Made by a program: the position numbers and the translations under genes
DNA from: Planctomycetota bacterium
GTDB taxonomy: Bacteria > Planctomycetota > Planctomycetia > Pirellulales > Pirellulaceae
Direction of reading: 5' to 3'
Assembly (NCBI GenBank): GCA_024277285.1
Contig: JAJRVM010000163.1
Span: forward strand, 12,697-76,696
Length of the DNA stretch: 64,000 nt
The notes under the pieces: model-generated
The model's database searches: none
What the model was told of the DNA's origin: nothing
The model's input: only the letters and a program-made list of their open reading frames with translations
In this document: positions 19,348 to 30,828 of the stretch, piece after piece
How positions within the stretch are numbered: the stretch's first letter is position 1
How the letters are laid out: each line of letters starts with the position of its first letter

Positions 19348-20103
19348 TCACACAAGCTCGACCAGGATGTCGTACAGGGCGTGTGCCCCGGCCGCGATTC
19401 CAAACCCACGTAGCACGAACAGAATGGCGAAGAAGGAACCGGCCGCGAAGCGAAACGAGAAACTGTACCAGTCAAAGACGTACCCACCCGGTGTGTAGAT
19501 CTGGTAGTGCGCGGCGGAAAAAATGAGACTCGTCGCGAGAATGCCCCACATCCAACTGGCGCGCCAACTGGCTCCGGTCCACCTCAGTAACCCCGCAAGC
19601 GCCGGCAGCATCATCAAACGAAATAGCAGCTCTTCGTAAATGCCGGCACCGCAATAACCAACGAGCCGACTGATGACACCCGACGAAACGCCGCTGCCGC
19701 TAGCACATACGATGGCAGCAGGCACCGGTGAAAACAAGGCGCGTTGCAAATGCGCCAAGCCAAATAGGATCAGCGCGAAAAGTAGCGATTCCAACAGCAT
19801 CGTAGTCAGGACGCCGCCCGGCAACGTCCAGCAATCGTGACGCGTGTGGTGCCACGCAAGTAGAATGCCACAGGTGAGCAGAGGCAAGAGAAAATACTGG
19901 CCCAGACCAACACACTCCAGTAGATGCCTCAGCCACGTATCAGCACCGTTGCGCATCGCGTGGGGACCGAGCAAGACAATGCCGAATTCGTAAACAATCA
20001 ACAACGGCGCCACGAATGCCAAACTGACCAGGGGCCTTGCGGATTCCGCGCCGTACCCTCGGAGTGACCTTGGTAAATGCTCAGTTGTCGGACTCGATGC
20101 CAT
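19348..20103 (-). CDS. CPBP family intramembrane metalloprotease
   Basis: The 251-residue polytopic membrane protein carries the three CPBP/Abi (PF02517) motifs. Motif 1 is the glutamate pair followed by arginine in YEELLFR, motif 2 is FSAAHY in a helix, and motif 3 is AGAHALYD near the C-terminus. These residues form the intramembrane zinc-like active site seen in Rce1-type CAAX proteases. About seven hydrophobic helices can be drawn. In bacteria the family processes or protects peptides, including bacteriocin immunity; no peptide gene is adjacent, so its role here is open. Transcribed alone. Confidence 0.88.
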   Translation of the reverse strand: MASSPTTEHLPRSLRGYGAESARPLVSLAFVAPLLIVYEFGIVLLGPHAMRNGADTWLRHLLECVGLGQYFLLPLLTCGILLAWHHTRHDCWTLPGGVLTTMLLESLLFALILFGLAHLQRALFSPVPAAIVCASGSGVSSGVISRLVGYCGAGIYEELLFRLMMLPALAGLLRWTGASWRASWMWGILATSLIFSAAHYQIYTPGGYVFDWYSFSFRFAAGSFFAILFVLRGFGIAAGAHALYDILVELV

Positions 20104-20483
20104 GGTCGTTGTCTTTTCCGCTACCCGATTTCCATCATTGGCACCACTTTCCTGCTCGACAATGACCCGCCAGCGGCATACGCGATTCGGGCAAGCGAAG
20201 ACGGCTACGCCACTCAGCTACGCCACTCAGCTACTCCGCTCAGGCAAAGGCTCAACAGGTCGAACGCAAGTGTGGGTTCCAAATTACGAGCGTACGGAGT
20301 TTCTTTCGGTAGGTTGCCCAACAGACCTTCAATAGGCTCGCCCGCAAGACGCCCGGTTCTTGCCTCCGTGTGGCGTTCGTATTGCCAGAATCGATTACAC
20401 GGATCGCACCGATCAGTGTGGCTCGCGTCGAGCGTTGATTGAGTGCTGAACAACGGGATAGGCACGCGGGAATAGACGCAGTA
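20104..20483. other. Intergenic region, nothing recognised
   Basis: It lies between the transketolase stop and the CPBP start, both on the minus strand. A doubled TACGCCACTCAGC (20208-20233) is the only visible feature. Confidence 0.4.
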
Positions 20484-22544
20484 CTATTTGCCCGCCAATT
20501 GCCGAGCGTGCCCGACCACCGCCTCGACGGTAATCCCGAAATGCTCGTAGAGCGTTTCAAACGGAGCGGAAGCACCGAAACCGGTCATGCCGACAAACTG
20601 TCCGCTGGCGAGCAGATACCTTTCCCAACCCTGCACGATTCCTGCTTCTACACCGACACGAGCGGTCAACGCAGGAGGCAACACGCTGTCGCGGTAAGCG
20701 GCATCCTGAGCATCAAACAATTCAAAGCAAGTCATACTCACTACGCGTGCGGCGATGCCCTCCACGGCGAGCCGTTGTTGCGCTTCGAGGCATATGCCGA
20801 CTTCACTTCCGGTCCCGATCAAGATCACTTGTGGCGCGCCGCTCGGTGCATCACACAGCACATAGCCGCCCCGTGCAACTCCCGCAGCGGAACCAAAACC
20901 TTGCGATCGATCGAGCGTGGGAGCATTCTGACGAGTCAAGACAATCGCGGCCGGGCGATCGGCTTGAAGTAACGCAACTCGATAACACTCAGCCACCTCA
21001 TTGGCATCCGCCGGGCGAAAGACCAACATCCGAGGAATCGCTCGACAAGCGGCCAACTGCTCGACCGGTTGGTGGGTCGGACCGTCTTCTCCCAGACCGA
21101 TCGAGTCGTGCGTCAACACATAGATGACACCTTGCTTCATCAAACTGGCAAGCCGCATCGCTGGGCGCATGTAGTCGGTGAACACGAAGAAAGTACCGCA
21201 GTACGGCTTCAGCCCACTCAGCGCCATACCGTTACAGGCGGCAGCCATGGCATGCTCGCGAATCCCGAAGTGGAAATTGCGCCCGCCGTAACTTGCCGCA
21301 CTGAAGTCACCCATTGCCGCATCGGCCAATTTGGTCATATTGGACGGAGCCAAGTCAGCGGAACCACCGACCAACCACGGGAAATGCGCGGCCAATTGGT
21401 TCAGCACTTTGCCCGAACTGACGCGCGTGGCCATCCCCTTGGCATCGGCTTCAAAAACGGGAATACCTTCTTCCCACTCTTGTGGAAGTTGCCCAGACCA
21501 GATGGTGTTGAGTTGCTCTGCTTCGGCAGGGTGGACTTCACAGTATTCGTCGAATTGAGCCTGCCATGCCCGACGCAACTCGGCACCCCGCCGGCCGATG
21601 CCCTCCGCAAAATGTTCAGTTACTTCATCCGGTACATAGAACGTTTTATCCGCAGGCCAGCCTAACGCCTCTTTCGCCAAACGAACCTCGTCAGGCCCCA
21701 ACGGTGAACCGTGGGCTGCTGCCGTATTCGCCTTATTCGGTGACCCGTATCCAATAATGCTCTTGACGATCACTAACGTCGGTTTGCCATTGGTTTGAAA
21801 ACGCTTCAACGCCGACTCCAAACCCGCCACATCATTGGCGTCATCCACTTTGAGGATATCCCAGCCGAGCCCTTCGAACCGCTGTGCCACGTTTTCGCTA
21901 AACGCCAAGTCTGTTTGGCCTTCGATCGTGATCGAGTTGTCGTCGTAAATCCAGCACAGATTCGCTAACTGAAGGTGCCCCGCTAACGAAGCCGCTTCGT
22001 AGGAAACACCTTCCATCAGATCGCCGTCACTGCAGACCGCAAACACGTTATGGCCAAACAACTCGAAGCCGGGACGATCAAAGCGTGCAGCAAACCATTG
22101 CGCAGCGATCGCCATCCCAACACTCGTCGCCACACCTTGCCCCAACGGCCCGGTCGTGGTTTCGATCCCCGCCGCTTCACCATATTCGGGATGCCCGGCA
22201 CAGGGGCTGTTCAATTGGCGAAAATTGCGCAAATCGTCAAGCGTTATCGAAGGCTGATCGGTCACCTTGCCGGCCTCGTCAACCTTGCTCACTCCCGTGA
22301 GATGGAGCAGCGAATAGAGGAGCATCGACGCATGACCACAAGAGAGCACAAACCGATCACGAGCCGGCCAATTGGGCTCAGCCGGGTCATAACGCATTAC
22401 TCGATTCCACAACGTGTAGGCAACCGGCGCCAACGCCATTGGCGTGCCCGGGTGGCCACTCTTGGCCGCCTGCACACCGTCCATCGAGAGCGTTCGAATC
22501 GTGTCAATAGCCAACTTTTCAATGCGCGTCATCAATTCAGTCAT
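20484..22544 (-). CDS. tkt: Transketolase
   Basis: This cytosolic thiamine-diphosphate enzyme of the pentose phosphate pathway transfers two-carbon ketol units between sugar phosphates. At 686 residues the length is normal. Landmarks include AAKSGHPGTPMALAPVAYTL, GPLGQGVATSVGMAIA, the ThDP/Mg motif GDGDLMEGVSYEA-like segment (CSDGDLMEG then N-x-x-W-I-Y-D-D-N), and the second-domain FHFGIREHAMAAACNGMAL and DSIGLGEDGPTHQPVE segments. Three transketolase domains are intact. AGGGAA is spaced nine bases before the ATG. It is followed after 380 bases by the CPBP gene; no other Calvin or pentose phosphate gene is in the window. Confidence 0.97.
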   Translation of the reverse strand: MTELMTRIEKLAIDTIRTLSMDGVQAAKSGHPGTPMALAPVAYTLWNRVMRYDPAEPNWPARDRFVLSCGHASMLLYSLLHLTGVSKVDEAGKVTDQPSITLDDLRNFRQLNSPCAGHPEYGEAAGIETTTGPLGQGVATSVGMAIAAQWFAARFDRPGFELFGHNVFAVCSDGDLMEGVSYEAASLAGHLQLANLCWIYDDNSITIEGQTDLAFSENVAQRFEGLGWDILKVDDANDVAGLESALKRFQTNGKPTLVIVKSIIGYGSPNKANTAAAHGSPLGPDEVRLAKEALGWPADKTFYVPDEVTEHFAEGIGRRGAELRRAWQAQFDEYCEVHPAEAEQLNTIWSGQLPQEWEEGIPVFEADAKGMATRVSSGKVLNQLAAHFPWLVGGSADLAPSNMTKLADAAMGDFSAASYGGRNFHFGIREHAMAAACNGMALSGLKPYCGTFFVFTDYMRPAMRLASLMKQGVIYVLTHDSIGLGEDGPTHQPVEQLAACRAIPRMLVFRPADANEVAECYRVALLQADRPAAIVLTRQNAPTLDRSQGFGSAAGVARGGYVLCDAPSGAPQVILIGTGSEVGICLEAQQRLAVEGIAARVVSMTCFELFDAQDAAYRDSVLPPALTARVGVEAGIVQGWERYLLASGQFVGMTGFGASAPFETLYEHFGITVEAVVGHARQLAGK

Positions 22545-22890
22545 CAGCTCGTGTTCCCTGACTCTCCCAGACTCGGCTTCAGAACGTGTAAGAAACCGCC
22601 GTGACTCGTGAAATCAAGCGGTATCGGCATCGCCTACCGCGCGCCTTATGGCACGTTCTTCCTCGGTGCGAATTCATCGAGTCTACCCGCTAGAAGTGAC
22701 GCCCGTCAATGCGTGGCAACCGTTCATGGTCGTTGGCCGTGAACGGTTGCTCTCAATCATGATCCTACTCATAATCATGGTCATCTTCAGGCCTGCGCTT
22801 TCGAGGTGAGCATCTCAAATCGGGGGACATTCCGCTCGCTCGAATCAAGAGATTTGAAGCAAAGTCTGGTGGTCCACGAAATGATCAAGA
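22545..22890. other. Intergenic region with an 11-bp inverted repeat
   Basis: Upstream of transketolase. Perfect 11-base arms GCAACCGTTCA (22716-22726) and its reverse complement (22740-22750) form a hairpin with a 13-base spacer, followed by AT-rich sequence. It could be an operator or a transcript-end structure; position alone does not decide. Confidence 0.45.
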
Positions 22891-23248
22891 GTGATTGCGC
22901 GTCGCGTCAAAGTAGCAGCCGGCCAGATTCGAGTGGAAAGTGGGGCCGTTGAAGCCAACCTTGTCCGCGCCCAAGAGATGTCCGCGCCCAAGAGATGTCC
23001 GCGCCCAAGAGATGCCCGCGCCCAAGAGATGCCCGCGCCCAAGAGATGATTGTCCTGGCGGCTTCACAGAATTGTGATGTTGTCGTGTTGCCCGAATGCC
23101 TCGATGTTGGTTGGACGCATCCCGACACGCGATAGCTTGGCCCAACCGATACCGGGACCACATACGGATCGATTGGGGCCAAACTGCGGCACAAGCCCAA
23201 ATCATCGTGGCGGCAGGGCTTAGCGAACGACACGGCGACGACATCTAC
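22891..23248 (+). pseudogene. Nitrilase/carbon-nitrogen hydrolase remnant, N-terminal part, frame-disrupted
   Basis: Three reading frames joined in order rebuild the start of a carbon-nitrogen hydrolase. From GTG 22891 frame 1 reads IARRVKVAAGQIRVESGAVE and then ANLVRAQEM. After a short-repeat expansion the next frame gives LAASQNCDVVVLPECLDVGW then THPDTR, including the LPE motif with the family's catalytic Glu. It shifts again to LAQPIPGPHTDRLG and finally to [18 protein letters not shown]. At least three frame disruptions exist. The sequence stops where the convergent gltD gene ends, so the C-terminal two thirds are missing. A typical member has about 280 residues. The fragment is dead as a gene. 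Confidence 0.8.
22963..23047. repeat. 17-bp tandem repeat, five copies
   Basis: Five head-to-tail copies of GTCCGCGCCCAAGAGAT (the last two with C for T at the second base) lie inside the nitrilase remnant. A single copy would keep the frame; four extra copies add 68 bases and break it. This looks like slippage expansion of a coding segment. Confidence 0.95.
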
Positions 23249-24705
23249 TGAGCCAAAAACCGATCGATCGCTTCAGCCACTCCGCGCCCTTCATTGATGG
23301 CCCATACGACTAACGATTGCCCGCGGCGACAATCGCCGGCGGCAAACACACTATGGAGATTCGTGGCATAGTGACCATATTGGGCCTGGTAGTTGGACCG
23401 TGGATCGAGCTGAATCCCCAACGATTCAGCCAGGTAATTCTCCGGGCCGACGAATCCCATCGCAAGCAGCACCAAATCGGCGCGCCAATTCCGCTCGGTA
23501 CCGGCCAATTCCTGCATCGTCCATCGGCCCCCTTCACTCGTCCACTCAACCTCGACCGTTTTGACACCCGTGACGCTTCCCTGTCCGTTATCAATAAACT
23601 CTTTCGAGAGGATGCGATACTGGCGCGGATCCTGCTCGAACTTGCTGATCGCTTCCTCGTGTCCGTAGTCAGTACGCAAGATCCGCGGCCATTCCGGCCA
23701 CGGATTGTCAGCGGCACGTTTGCGCGGCGGCTTGGGCAGCAATTCAAAATTCACCAGTCCTTGGCATTGCTGACGGATCGCCGTGCCAAGACAGTCGGTC
23801 CCGGTGTCACCACCGCCTATCACAATGACATCCTTGTCCTTGGCGTCAATCTCCGTTAGTTCCGCACCGTGCTCCCCTTCGATTGCTTGACCGAGCAGCT
23901 TTTTCGTGGAGACCGTGAGATAGTCCATCGCAAAATGGACTCCTTTGAGATTTCGGCCTGGAATTGGCAAATCACGTGGCCGCGTCGCACCGGTCGCTAG
24001 TAGCAGGGCGTCATACTTTGCCATAAGTTCGGCGGGATCAACACTGTTACCAACATCGGCATCGGTAACAAAGCGAATTCCTTCGTCGACCAACAGTTCG
24101 ACGCGCCGGTCGATGACTTGCTTATCCAGCTTCATGTTGGGGATACCGTACATCAGCAGCCCACCGATCCGATCAGCACGTTCGTAAACAGACACCTTGT
24201 GTCCTAAGCGATTCAGCATGTCGGCGGCAGCCAGACCGGCAGGTCCCGAACCGATGACCGCCACACTCTTGCCAGTCCGATTGCGTGGGCGTCGGGCGTG
24301 GACCCATCCTTCATCAAACGCACGATCAATTATCGCTTTTTCGATGTTCTTGATGGTAACGGCCGGTTCGATGACGCCCAGCGTGCAAGCTCCTTCACAA
24401 GGCGCGGGGCAGACTCGGCCCGTGAACTCGGGAAAATTATTGGTCAGGTGCAGGCGATCCAACGCCTCGCTCCAACGGCCGTGGTAAACCAGGTCGTTCC
24501 ACTCGGGAATTAGGTTATCGATCGGACACCCTGTTGCGGATTGGCAGAAAGGAACACCACAGTCCATACACCGTGCACCCTGAGTGCGCAACTGTTCTTC
24601 CTCGGGATGGGTATAGACTTCATCAAAATCGGAGACCCTCTCCAAAGGATCACGAAATCGAACGGCGCGCCGGGGGTACTCTTTGAAACCAGACGGTTTT
24701 CCCAT
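23245..24705 (-). CDS. gltD: Glutamate synthase, small (NADPH) subunit
   Basis: It supplies electrons from NADPH through flavin and iron-sulfur centres to the large subunit, which makes two glutamates from glutamine and 2-oxoglutarate. The 486-residue length fits. The N-terminal cysteine-rich domain has CMDCGVPFC and [12 protein letters not shown], then CPAPCEGAC for 4Fe-4S clusters. The FAD-binding [18 protein letters not shown] follows, and the NADPH-binding [13 protein letters not shown] is in the second half. The C-terminal segment [18 protein letters not shown] is also diagnostic. It lies 119 bases downstream of gltB on the same strand and is almost certainly in the same operon. Its stop overlaps the end of the convergent nitrilase remnant. 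Confidence 0.96.
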   Translation of the reverse strand: MGKPSGFKEYPRRAVRFRDPLERVSDFDEVYTHPEEEQLRTQGARCMDCGVPFCQSATGCPIDNLIPEWNDLVYHGRWSEALDRLHLTNNFPEFTGRVCPAPCEGACTLGVIEPAVTIKNIEKAIIDRAFDEGWVHARRPRNRTGKSVAVIGSGPAGLAAADMLNRLGHKVSVYERADRIGGLLMYGIPNMKLDKQVIDRRVELLVDEGIRFVTDADVGNSVDPAELMAKYDALLLATGATRPRDLPIPGRNLKGVHFAMDYLTVSTKKLLGQAIEGEHGAELTEIDAKDKDVIVIGGGDTGTDCLGTAIRQQCQGLVNFELLPKPPRKRAADNPWPEWPRILRTDYGHEEAISKFEQDPRQYRILSKEFIDNGQGSVTGVKTVEVEWTSEGGRWTMQELAGTERNWRADLVLLAMGFVGPENYLAESLGIQLDPRSNYQAQYGHYATNLHSVFAAGDCRRGQSLVVWAINEGRGVAEAIDRFLAQ

Positions 24706-24824
24706 TTTCGTTTTCTCTCTATCGTGCTCGGCAATCAGTGTTTTTTGGTGCAGGGAAGGGCGGGATGCGGTGAAGCAGTTCGGGAATCGCGGTCGAACTG
24801 CAATGCGTTCCCGAGGGCAGCAAA

Positions 24825-27800
24825 TTATCGCGTCACGTGCTCGTCAGCCACGGTGTCGCTCACTTCCGAATCGAATCCCTTCCGTGCTTCCAGGACGCGT
24901 TTATAGTCGGTTGGCATGACCTTGACGAATTGCTTGACTACAGTTTCCCAATTGTCAAGCACATAGTGAGCCACCGACGATTCCGTGTATTGTTCGTGCA
25001 ACTCGATCAACTCCAATAACTCAGCAACGTCATCCTCATGCTCGACACGTTCGAGTTCCACCATGCCGAGGTTGCACTTGACACGAAAGTCACCGTCAAC
25101 ATCCCAGACATAGGCGACACCGCCCGACATGCCAGCGGCGAAGTTGCGTCCGGTGCGGCCCAAAATGACGGCGCGACCACCTGTCATGTACTCGCAACCA
25201 TGGTCTCCGATTCCCTCCACAACGGCCCATGCACCACTGTTACGAACGCAAAATCTCTCCGCAGCACGACCGCGGAAGAAAGCCTGCCCGCCCGTAGCGC
25301 CGTAAAGCACGACGTTGCCGATTAGGATATTGTCCTCCGGTACGAACTGACTCTCTGCTGGTGGATAGATCACAATATGCCCTCCCGACAAGCCCTTGCC
25401 AACATAGTCATTCGCATCTCCCGACAATTCCATAGTGATTCCATTGGCCAGGAACGCACCAAAACTCTGGCCAGCGGAGCCGGTGAGCTTGATATAAATG
25501 GTGTCGTCAGGCAGACCTTGCTCGCCCCAACGTTTGACCACATTGTGACTCAGCATCGTTCCGACAGTACGGTTCGTGTTGACAATTTCGCGTTCGATCA
25601 ACACGGAAGTGCCTTTGTCGAGCGCCGGCGCGGCCAACTCCAACAGCTTGTGATCCAACGCTTTTTCCAATCCGTGGTCTTGCAAGATCGACTGCCGGAC
25701 TTGCACATCCGCATGCGGCTTCTTGGCCAGCGTCAAGATGGGCGTCAGGTCAATTCCATCCGACTTCCAATGCTCGATCGCGTCTTCCGGTTCAAGCAAG
25801 TCGGCACGTCCAATCAGGTCGTCCATCTTGCGAATGCCCAGCTGGGCCATGATTTCGCGCGCCTCTTCGGCGATCATGAAGAAATAGTTCACAACATGTT
25901 CCGGCTTGCCTCGGAACTTGCGCCGCAACACGGGATCTTGCGTGGCAATGCCGACCGGGCACGTATTGAGATGACACTTGCGCATCATGAGGCACCCTAA
26001 CGAAATGAGCGGCGCGGTAGAGAACCCCATCTCCTCCGCCCCCAACATCGCTGCAATGACAACGTCCCGCCCTGTCTTCATGCCACCATCCGTTTGTAAG
26101 ACAACGCGACTGCGCAGGTCGTTCAAGACGAGTGTTTGGTGAGTTTCGGCAATCCCCAGCTCCCACGGTAACCCCGCATGCTTGATACTCGTCAGCGGCG
26201 AGGCTCCCGTACCTCCTTCGGCACCTGATATCAGAATGTGGTCCGCGTGCGCCTTGGCAACTCCGGCCGCGACCGTGCCCACGCCGACTTCCGAAACGAG
26301 CTTGACACTGATGCGTGCCGATGGGTTGGCGTTCTTCAGATCGTGAATCAGCTGCGCCAGGTCCTCGATCGAATAGATATCGTGGTGCGGTGGCGGACTG
26401 ATTAGCCCGACACCGGGGGTCGAATAGCGGATGCGAGCGATATTCTCCTCGACCTTTCGACCCGGCAATTCGCCCCCTTCGCCCGGTTTGGCGCCTTGTG
26501 CAATCTTGATCTGAATCTCGTCCGCGTTGGTCAGGTACCAGATCGTGACTCCAAATCGCCCCGATGCCACTTGCTTGATGGCCGAGCGGCGCGAGTCGCC
26601 ATTGGGGAACTTGCGAAACCGCTGTGGATCTTCGCCTCCTTCACCCGTGTTGCTCTTGCCACCAAGTCGATTCATGGCGATGGCAAGCGATTCGTGCGCT
26701 TCCGACGAAATGGAGCCAAAGCTCATTGCCCCAGTGCAAAACCGCTTGACGATCTCACCGGCCGCCTCAACTTCGCTCACATCAATCGGCCCCGCGCCAG
26801 TTGATTCGCGCAGTCGCAACAAGCCACGTAGGGTACAGCGTGTCCGCGCATCGTCGTTCGTGTGCTCAGCAAAACGTCGGTAGGCCTCCTGACTGTTGGA
26901 ACGCGCCGCCACTTGCAAGTTCGAGATCGTCTCGGGATCCCACATGTGCCGTTCGCCGCCACTGCGCCAGTGATACTCACCTGGGTTGGGCAATTCAAGC
27001 GTGCGAGGAGCATTCCGCACCGGGTATCCACGCGCGTGCCGTCGTAATGTCTCGGTCGCCACGACTTCAAAACTAACACCTTCCACACGACTGGCCGTAC
27101 CGGTAAAGCAACGGTCAATAATCTCCTGCTTCAATCCTAACGCCTCGAAAATCTGCGCGCCCTTGTAGGACTGCAACGTGGAAATCCCCATCTTGGCCAT
27201 GACCTTGAGGATCCCCTTGGCCACTCCCTTGCGATAGCGTGCAACCACTTTGGCGTCATTGGGGAATTCATCCGCAGGCAAACGCCCGGTACGACGAGCG
27301 GACCACAATGCTTCAAATGCCAAGTACGGGTTGATGGCGTCCGCACCGTAACCGATCAACAGACAATGATGGTGCACCTCGCGAGCCTCGCCCGATTCAA
27401 CCACAATACCAATTCGCGTCCGCTTGGCCTGACGCACCAAGTGATGGTGTACAGCACCGCACGCCAACAGCGTGCTAATCGCAACACGATCGCTCGACTG
27501 CTTGCGGTCGGACAATACGACCAGCGTGAAACCGTCGTCGATCGCCTGCTCCGCTTCCGCGCAAATACGGTCCAAGGTCGCAGCCAAGCCCGTCTTGCGT
27601 TCAGCCAACGGAAATGTGATGTCGATCGTTTTCGTGCGCCAGTTGCGATAGTCCATTCGCTTGATTGCCGCGAGCTCCTCATTCGTTAAAATCGGATGTG
27701 GCACTAGCAGCCGGTGGCAATTGGCGGCAGACGTCTCCAACAGATTCGCCTCGGGACCAATGTAGCACTCCAACGACATGATCACTTCTTCGCGGATCGA

Positions 27801-29408
27801 ATCGATCGCCGGATTGGTCACTTGAGCAAAAAGTTGCCGAAAATAGTCGTAAAGTAACCGAGGTTGGTCGCTGAGGCACGCCAATGCCGCATCGTTGCCC
27901 ATCGACCCGACGGGATCGCGTTGCTCAGTGCAGATGGGTCGTAACATGAAACGCAAGGTCTCAGTGGTATAGCCGAATGCCTTCATCCGTTGCAGCAACG
28001 TACTCGGGTCAAACCGATGCGGTTCCTTGCCCGGCCGCAAGTCGCTTAACTCGATCCGGTTCTCTCGCAACCACTGCGCGTATGGTCGCGCGCTGGAAAA
28101 CTCCTTTTTCAATTCTTCGTCAGTAATCAACCGCCCCTGCTCGAAATCGATCAGGAACATGCGCCCCGGTTGCAAACGCCCCTTGGCTGTCACCATGCTC
28201 GGATCGACCGGCAACACACCGACTTCGCTGGCCATGATCACACGATCGTCGTTGGTCAGATAGAAACGACTCGGACGCAGTCCATTCCGGTCAAGTACGG
28301 CGCCGATATAGCGACCGTCCGTAAAAGCGATCGATGCAGGACCGTCCCACGGCTCCATTACGCAGGAGTGGTATTCGTAGAACGCCCGCTTGCGATCGGG
28401 CATGCTCTCGTGCTTCTGCCACGCCTCAGGAATCATCATCATGATCGCTTCCTGCAGCGAACGTCCCGTCATCAATAGAAATTCCAACACGTTGTCAAAC
28501 GTTCCCGAATCAGAACAGTCCTGCTCGACGACCGGGAACAGTTTCGCGAGATCATCCCCCAGCAGTTCACTGCGGACCACTCCTTGACGCGCACGCATCC
28601 AGTTGATATTCCCCCGTAGCGTGTTAATCTCGCCGTTGTGTGACATGAACCGGTTGGGCTGAGCCCGGTCCCAACTCGGAAACGTATTGGTCGAAAACCG
28701 CGAATGCACCATGGCCAAATGCGTGGTGTAATCGGAATCCGTCAGGTCCGGATAGAAGGGCAGCAGTTGGTCGGGAGTGAGCATCCCCTTGTAGATGATC
28801 ACCTTGGTCGACAAGCTGCAGAGGTAAAACAGCTTGGCTTGGCAGAGGGTCTCGCTGCCACGCAACCGGTTGCTGACACGCTTGCGGATCAAATAAAGCT
28901 GACGTTCAAAGGCATCTCCTGCAAGGCCCTCTCGAGCGGCCACAAAGAGCTGTTCGATGTGTGGCATGGCGGCACGCGCGGCCGGGCCAATGCCTGCCTC
29001 CTCGACGCAAACAGGAATCAATCGCCAGCCGACCAACTGTTGCCCCTGATCGGCGATGATCGATTCGACCTCCCGCTTGCAATGCGCACGCTCGTCCTGG
29101 TCCTGAGGAAGGAACACAATGCCCGCTCCAAAACGGCCGGGCGACGGCAGCTCAGCATGCAAATCGTCGCGTGCCACTTTGGCCAAGAATTCATGGGGCA
29201 ATGCGGTCAGGATGCCCGCACCGTCTCCCGTGTTTGGCTCGCACCCACACGCTCCGCGATGATCCATGTTCCGCAAAATCTGGTCGGCGTCCAGGACGAT
29301 CTGGTGGCTGCGTTGCCCTTTGATCTGTGCAACAAAGCCAACACCGCAACTCTCTTTCTCGTTAATGGGATCGTACAAACCGTGTTTCGCCGGAAACCCA
29401 ACACTCAT
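24825..29408 (-). CDS. gltB: Glutamate synthase, large subunit
   Basis: This large subunit of 1527 residues contains four domains in the usual order. The N-terminal glutamine amidotransferase carries catalytic Cys21 in KESCGVGF, which normally becomes residue 1 after propeptide removal. A central domain and the FMN-binding synthase domain follow ([20 protein letters not shown] and [18 protein letters not shown] in the barrel). The 3Fe-4S cluster loop [15 protein letters not shown] comes next, then the C-terminal beta-helix with repeated glycine turns. Together with GltD it forms the GOGAT enzyme of ammonium assimilation. AAGGAACG lies eight bases before the ATG. The LysR gene upstream in the same direction is a likely regulator. 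Confidence 0.97.
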   Translation of the reverse strand: MSVGFPAKHGLYDPINEKESCGVGFVAQIKGQRSHQIVLDADQILRNMDHRGACGCEPNTGDGAGILTALPHEFLAKVARDDLHAELPSPGRFGAGIVFLPQDQDERAHCKREVESIIADQGQQLVGWRLIPVCVEEAGIGPAARAAMPHIEQLFVAAREGLAGDAFERQLYLIRKRVSNRLRGSETLCQAKLFYLCSLSTKVIIYKGMLTPDQLLPFYPDLTDSDYTTHLAMVHSRFSTNTFPSWDRAQPNRFMSHNGEINTLRGNINWMRARQGVVRSELLGDDLAKLFPVVEQDCSDSGTFDNVLEFLLMTGRSLQEAIMMMIPEAWQKHESMPDRKRAFYEYHSCVMEPWDGPASIAFTDGRYIGAVLDRNGLRPSRFYLTNDDRVIMASEVGVLPVDPSMVTAKGRLQPGRMFLIDFEQGRLITDEELKKEFSSARPYAQWLRENRIELSDLRPGKEPHRFDPSTLLQRMKAFGYTTETLRFMLRPICTEQRDPVGSMGNDAALACLSDQPRLLYDYFRQLFAQVTNPAIDSIREEVIMSLECYIGPEANLLETSAANCHRLLVPHPILTNEELAAIKRMDYRNWRTKTIDITFPLAERKTGLAATLDRICAEAEQAIDDGFTLVVLSDRKQSSDRVAISTLLACGAVHHHLVRQAKRTRIGIVVESGEAREVHHHCLLIGYGADAINPYLAFEALWSARRTGRLPADEFPNDAKVVARYRKGVAKGILKVMAKMGISTLQSYKGAQIFEALGLKQEIIDRCFTGTASRVEGVSFEVVATETLRRHARGYPVRNAPRTLELPNPGEYHWRSGGERHMWDPETISNLQVAARSNSQEAYRRFAEHTNDDARTRCTLRGLLRLRESTGAGPIDVSEVEAAGEIVKRFCTGAMSFGSISSEAHESLAIAMNRLGGKSNTGEGGEDPQRFRKFPNGDSRRSAIKQVASGRFGVTIWYLTNADEIQIKIAQGAKPGEGGELPGRKVEENIARIRYSTPGVGLISPPPHHDIYSIEDLAQLIHDLKNANPSARISVKLVSEVGVGTVAAGVAKAHADHILISGAEGGTGASPLTSIKHAGLPWELGIAETHQTLVLNDLRSRVVLQTDGGMKTGRDVVIAAMLGAEEMGFSTAPLISLGCLMMRKCHLNTCPVGIATQDPVLRRKFRGKPEHVVNYFFMIAEEAREIMAQLGIRKMDDLIGRADLLEPEDAIEHWKSDGIDLTPILTLAKKPHADVQVRQSILQDHGLEKALDHKLLELAAPALDKGTSVLIEREIVNTNRTVGTMLSHNVVKRWGEQGLPDDTIYIKLTGSAGQSFGAFLANGITMELSGDANDYVGKGLSGGHIVIYPPAESQFVPEDNILIGNVVLYGATGGQAFFRGRAAERFCVRNSGAWAVVEGIGDHGCEYMTGGRAVILGRTGRNFAAGMSGGVAYVWDVDGDFRVKCNLGMVELERVEHEDDVAELLELIELHEQYTESSVAHYVLDNWETVVKQFVKVMPTDYKRVLEARKGFDSEVSDTVADEHVTR

Positions 29409-29553
29409 GGAATCGTTCCTTTAATCCGCCAGCTTGCAAGCAACTTCCGCACAGGTGCCTGGTTACGTGCGGCCCTTGTCCTGCTCTTGCTGACTGTTCT
29501 TCTTGCCGTCTGTTATTGATGTACTATCTGCAGTCTCAACGCGCTGCGCCGCT

Positions 29554-30573
29554 TCATTGGCTCACGTCTTCTCTTTGCGCGTCTCCAACGTCATGTGACG
29601 GGACGCGGTCGCCGAGCCCTCCATGTGCGCGTTGCTGGGCGATGACGGACTCTCGGCAGGGACCTATCGCCTCGGCCTCAGACGTCCCGTAGTGAGGATG
29701 TTCAAGCAAAAACTGAATGAAACAACGCGCCGTTGCACCCAAATCAACGCCACACCGATGCACAATGCCCACGGGCCGAACCAGATCGATCCCGGCCAAA
29801 GGGATGGCTACAAGCGTGCCAGACTCCACCTCGCGAGCTACGGCCTGAGCGGGCAATAAGCTGAACCCGACGTTGATTTCCACCGCGCGCTTAAGCATCT
29901 CGATGTTGTCGAATTGCATGACCGTCCGAACGCTGACCTGATGTGCCGTCAAAATCCGATCCAGCTCGCGCCGAATTCGTAAGTCGTCGTCAAAACTGAC
30001 CATGCCAAATCCATCCAACGCTTCCAGTCGGACACTGGTCAAACCAGCGAGTTCATGCGCCGGTGCACATACCAACACCATCGGTTCATCGCGCCACGGA
30101 ATCGCCGCGATCCGCCGCGTCTGCTTCGGATAGCTGACAAGCCCTATATCTACCTGACCGCTGTCGACTAACTCGATCACTCGACGCGGGTGAAGATATT
30201 CAATGCCAACATGGGCCTTCGGATGATGATCCAGAAAATCCTGAACACACCGGTTCATGTGCCCCAACCCGACCGAATAGATCGACGCCACATTGACTCG
30301 ACCCTCCACCTGGTGGTGCAGCGCGCGGACTTCGTCTTCCAACGTATTGAGCTGCTGCACCAAACTGCGACAGCCCAAATAATAGACCTCTCCCTCGGCT
30401 GTCAGTACAAAAGGACGTTTTGAACGGTCAATCAACTTGACCCCCAAATAATCTTCCAAATGCTGCACCAACTGGCTGGCCCCCGATTGCGTCATCCCAT
30501 TGTCGAGCGCCGCACGCGAAAAGCTGCGCCGAGCAACCACATCGCAGAACACTTGCAACGACTTTAAGTGCAT
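29554..30573 (-). CDS. LysR-type transcriptional regulator, upstream of gltBD
   Basis: This 339-residue LysR regulator has an N-terminal winged helix-turn-helix (MHLKSLQVFCDVVARRSFSR, with recognition helix NGMTQSGASQLVQHLE) and a C-terminal effector domain (about residues 90-300) of the PBP2 fold. The last 40 residues are charged and probably disordered. The ATG at 30573 is preferred over a TTG two codons earlier. It lies 145 bases upstream of gltB on the same strand, reminiscent of GltC next to gltAB in Bacillus, although GltC is divergent. Control of glutamate synthase by nitrogen or 2-oxoglutarate is therefore inferred from position; the effector cannot be read from the sequence. Confidence 0.9.
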   Translation of the reverse strand: MHLKSLQVFCDVVARRSFSRAALDNGMTQSGASQLVQHLEDYLGVKLIDRSKRPFVLTAEGEVYYLGCRSLVQQLNTLEDEVRALHHQVEGRVNVASIYSVGLGHMNRCVQDFLDHHPKAHVGIEYLHPRRVIELVDSGQVDIGLVSYPKQTRRIAAIPWRDEPMVLVCAPAHELAGLTSVRLEALDGFGMVSFDDDLRIRRELDRILTAHQVSVRTVMQFDNIEMLKRAVEINVGFSLLPAQAVAREVESGTLVAIPLAGIDLVRPVGIVHRCGVDLGATARCFIQFLLEHPHYGTSEAEAIGPCRESVIAQQRAHGGLGDRVPSHDVGDAQREDVSQ

Positions 30574-30828
30574 CGTCAATCGCCATACAGTGAATTAGTA
30601 TCGGCAATGCCCAGCAAACGCCAGCATTAGAAAATCAGATCCTAGATTAACTAACGGCCTGCCGCTTGGTCAACCACCCCCAAATCAAATCACACCCACA
30701 CAGTGGCAAATTACACCCCACCACAGATGTATATCGAAATACCCCACCGCGAACGCCAGACGACAATCAACCGGCGGACAATAGGATCCGGCAATGCTCG
30801 CGGCCAGTTGCGCGCTGTGACTCGACAA

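Noticed and set aside
22963..23047. Possible CRISPR-like array
   Set aside because: The 17-bp units are contiguous without spacers and lie inside a gene remnant.
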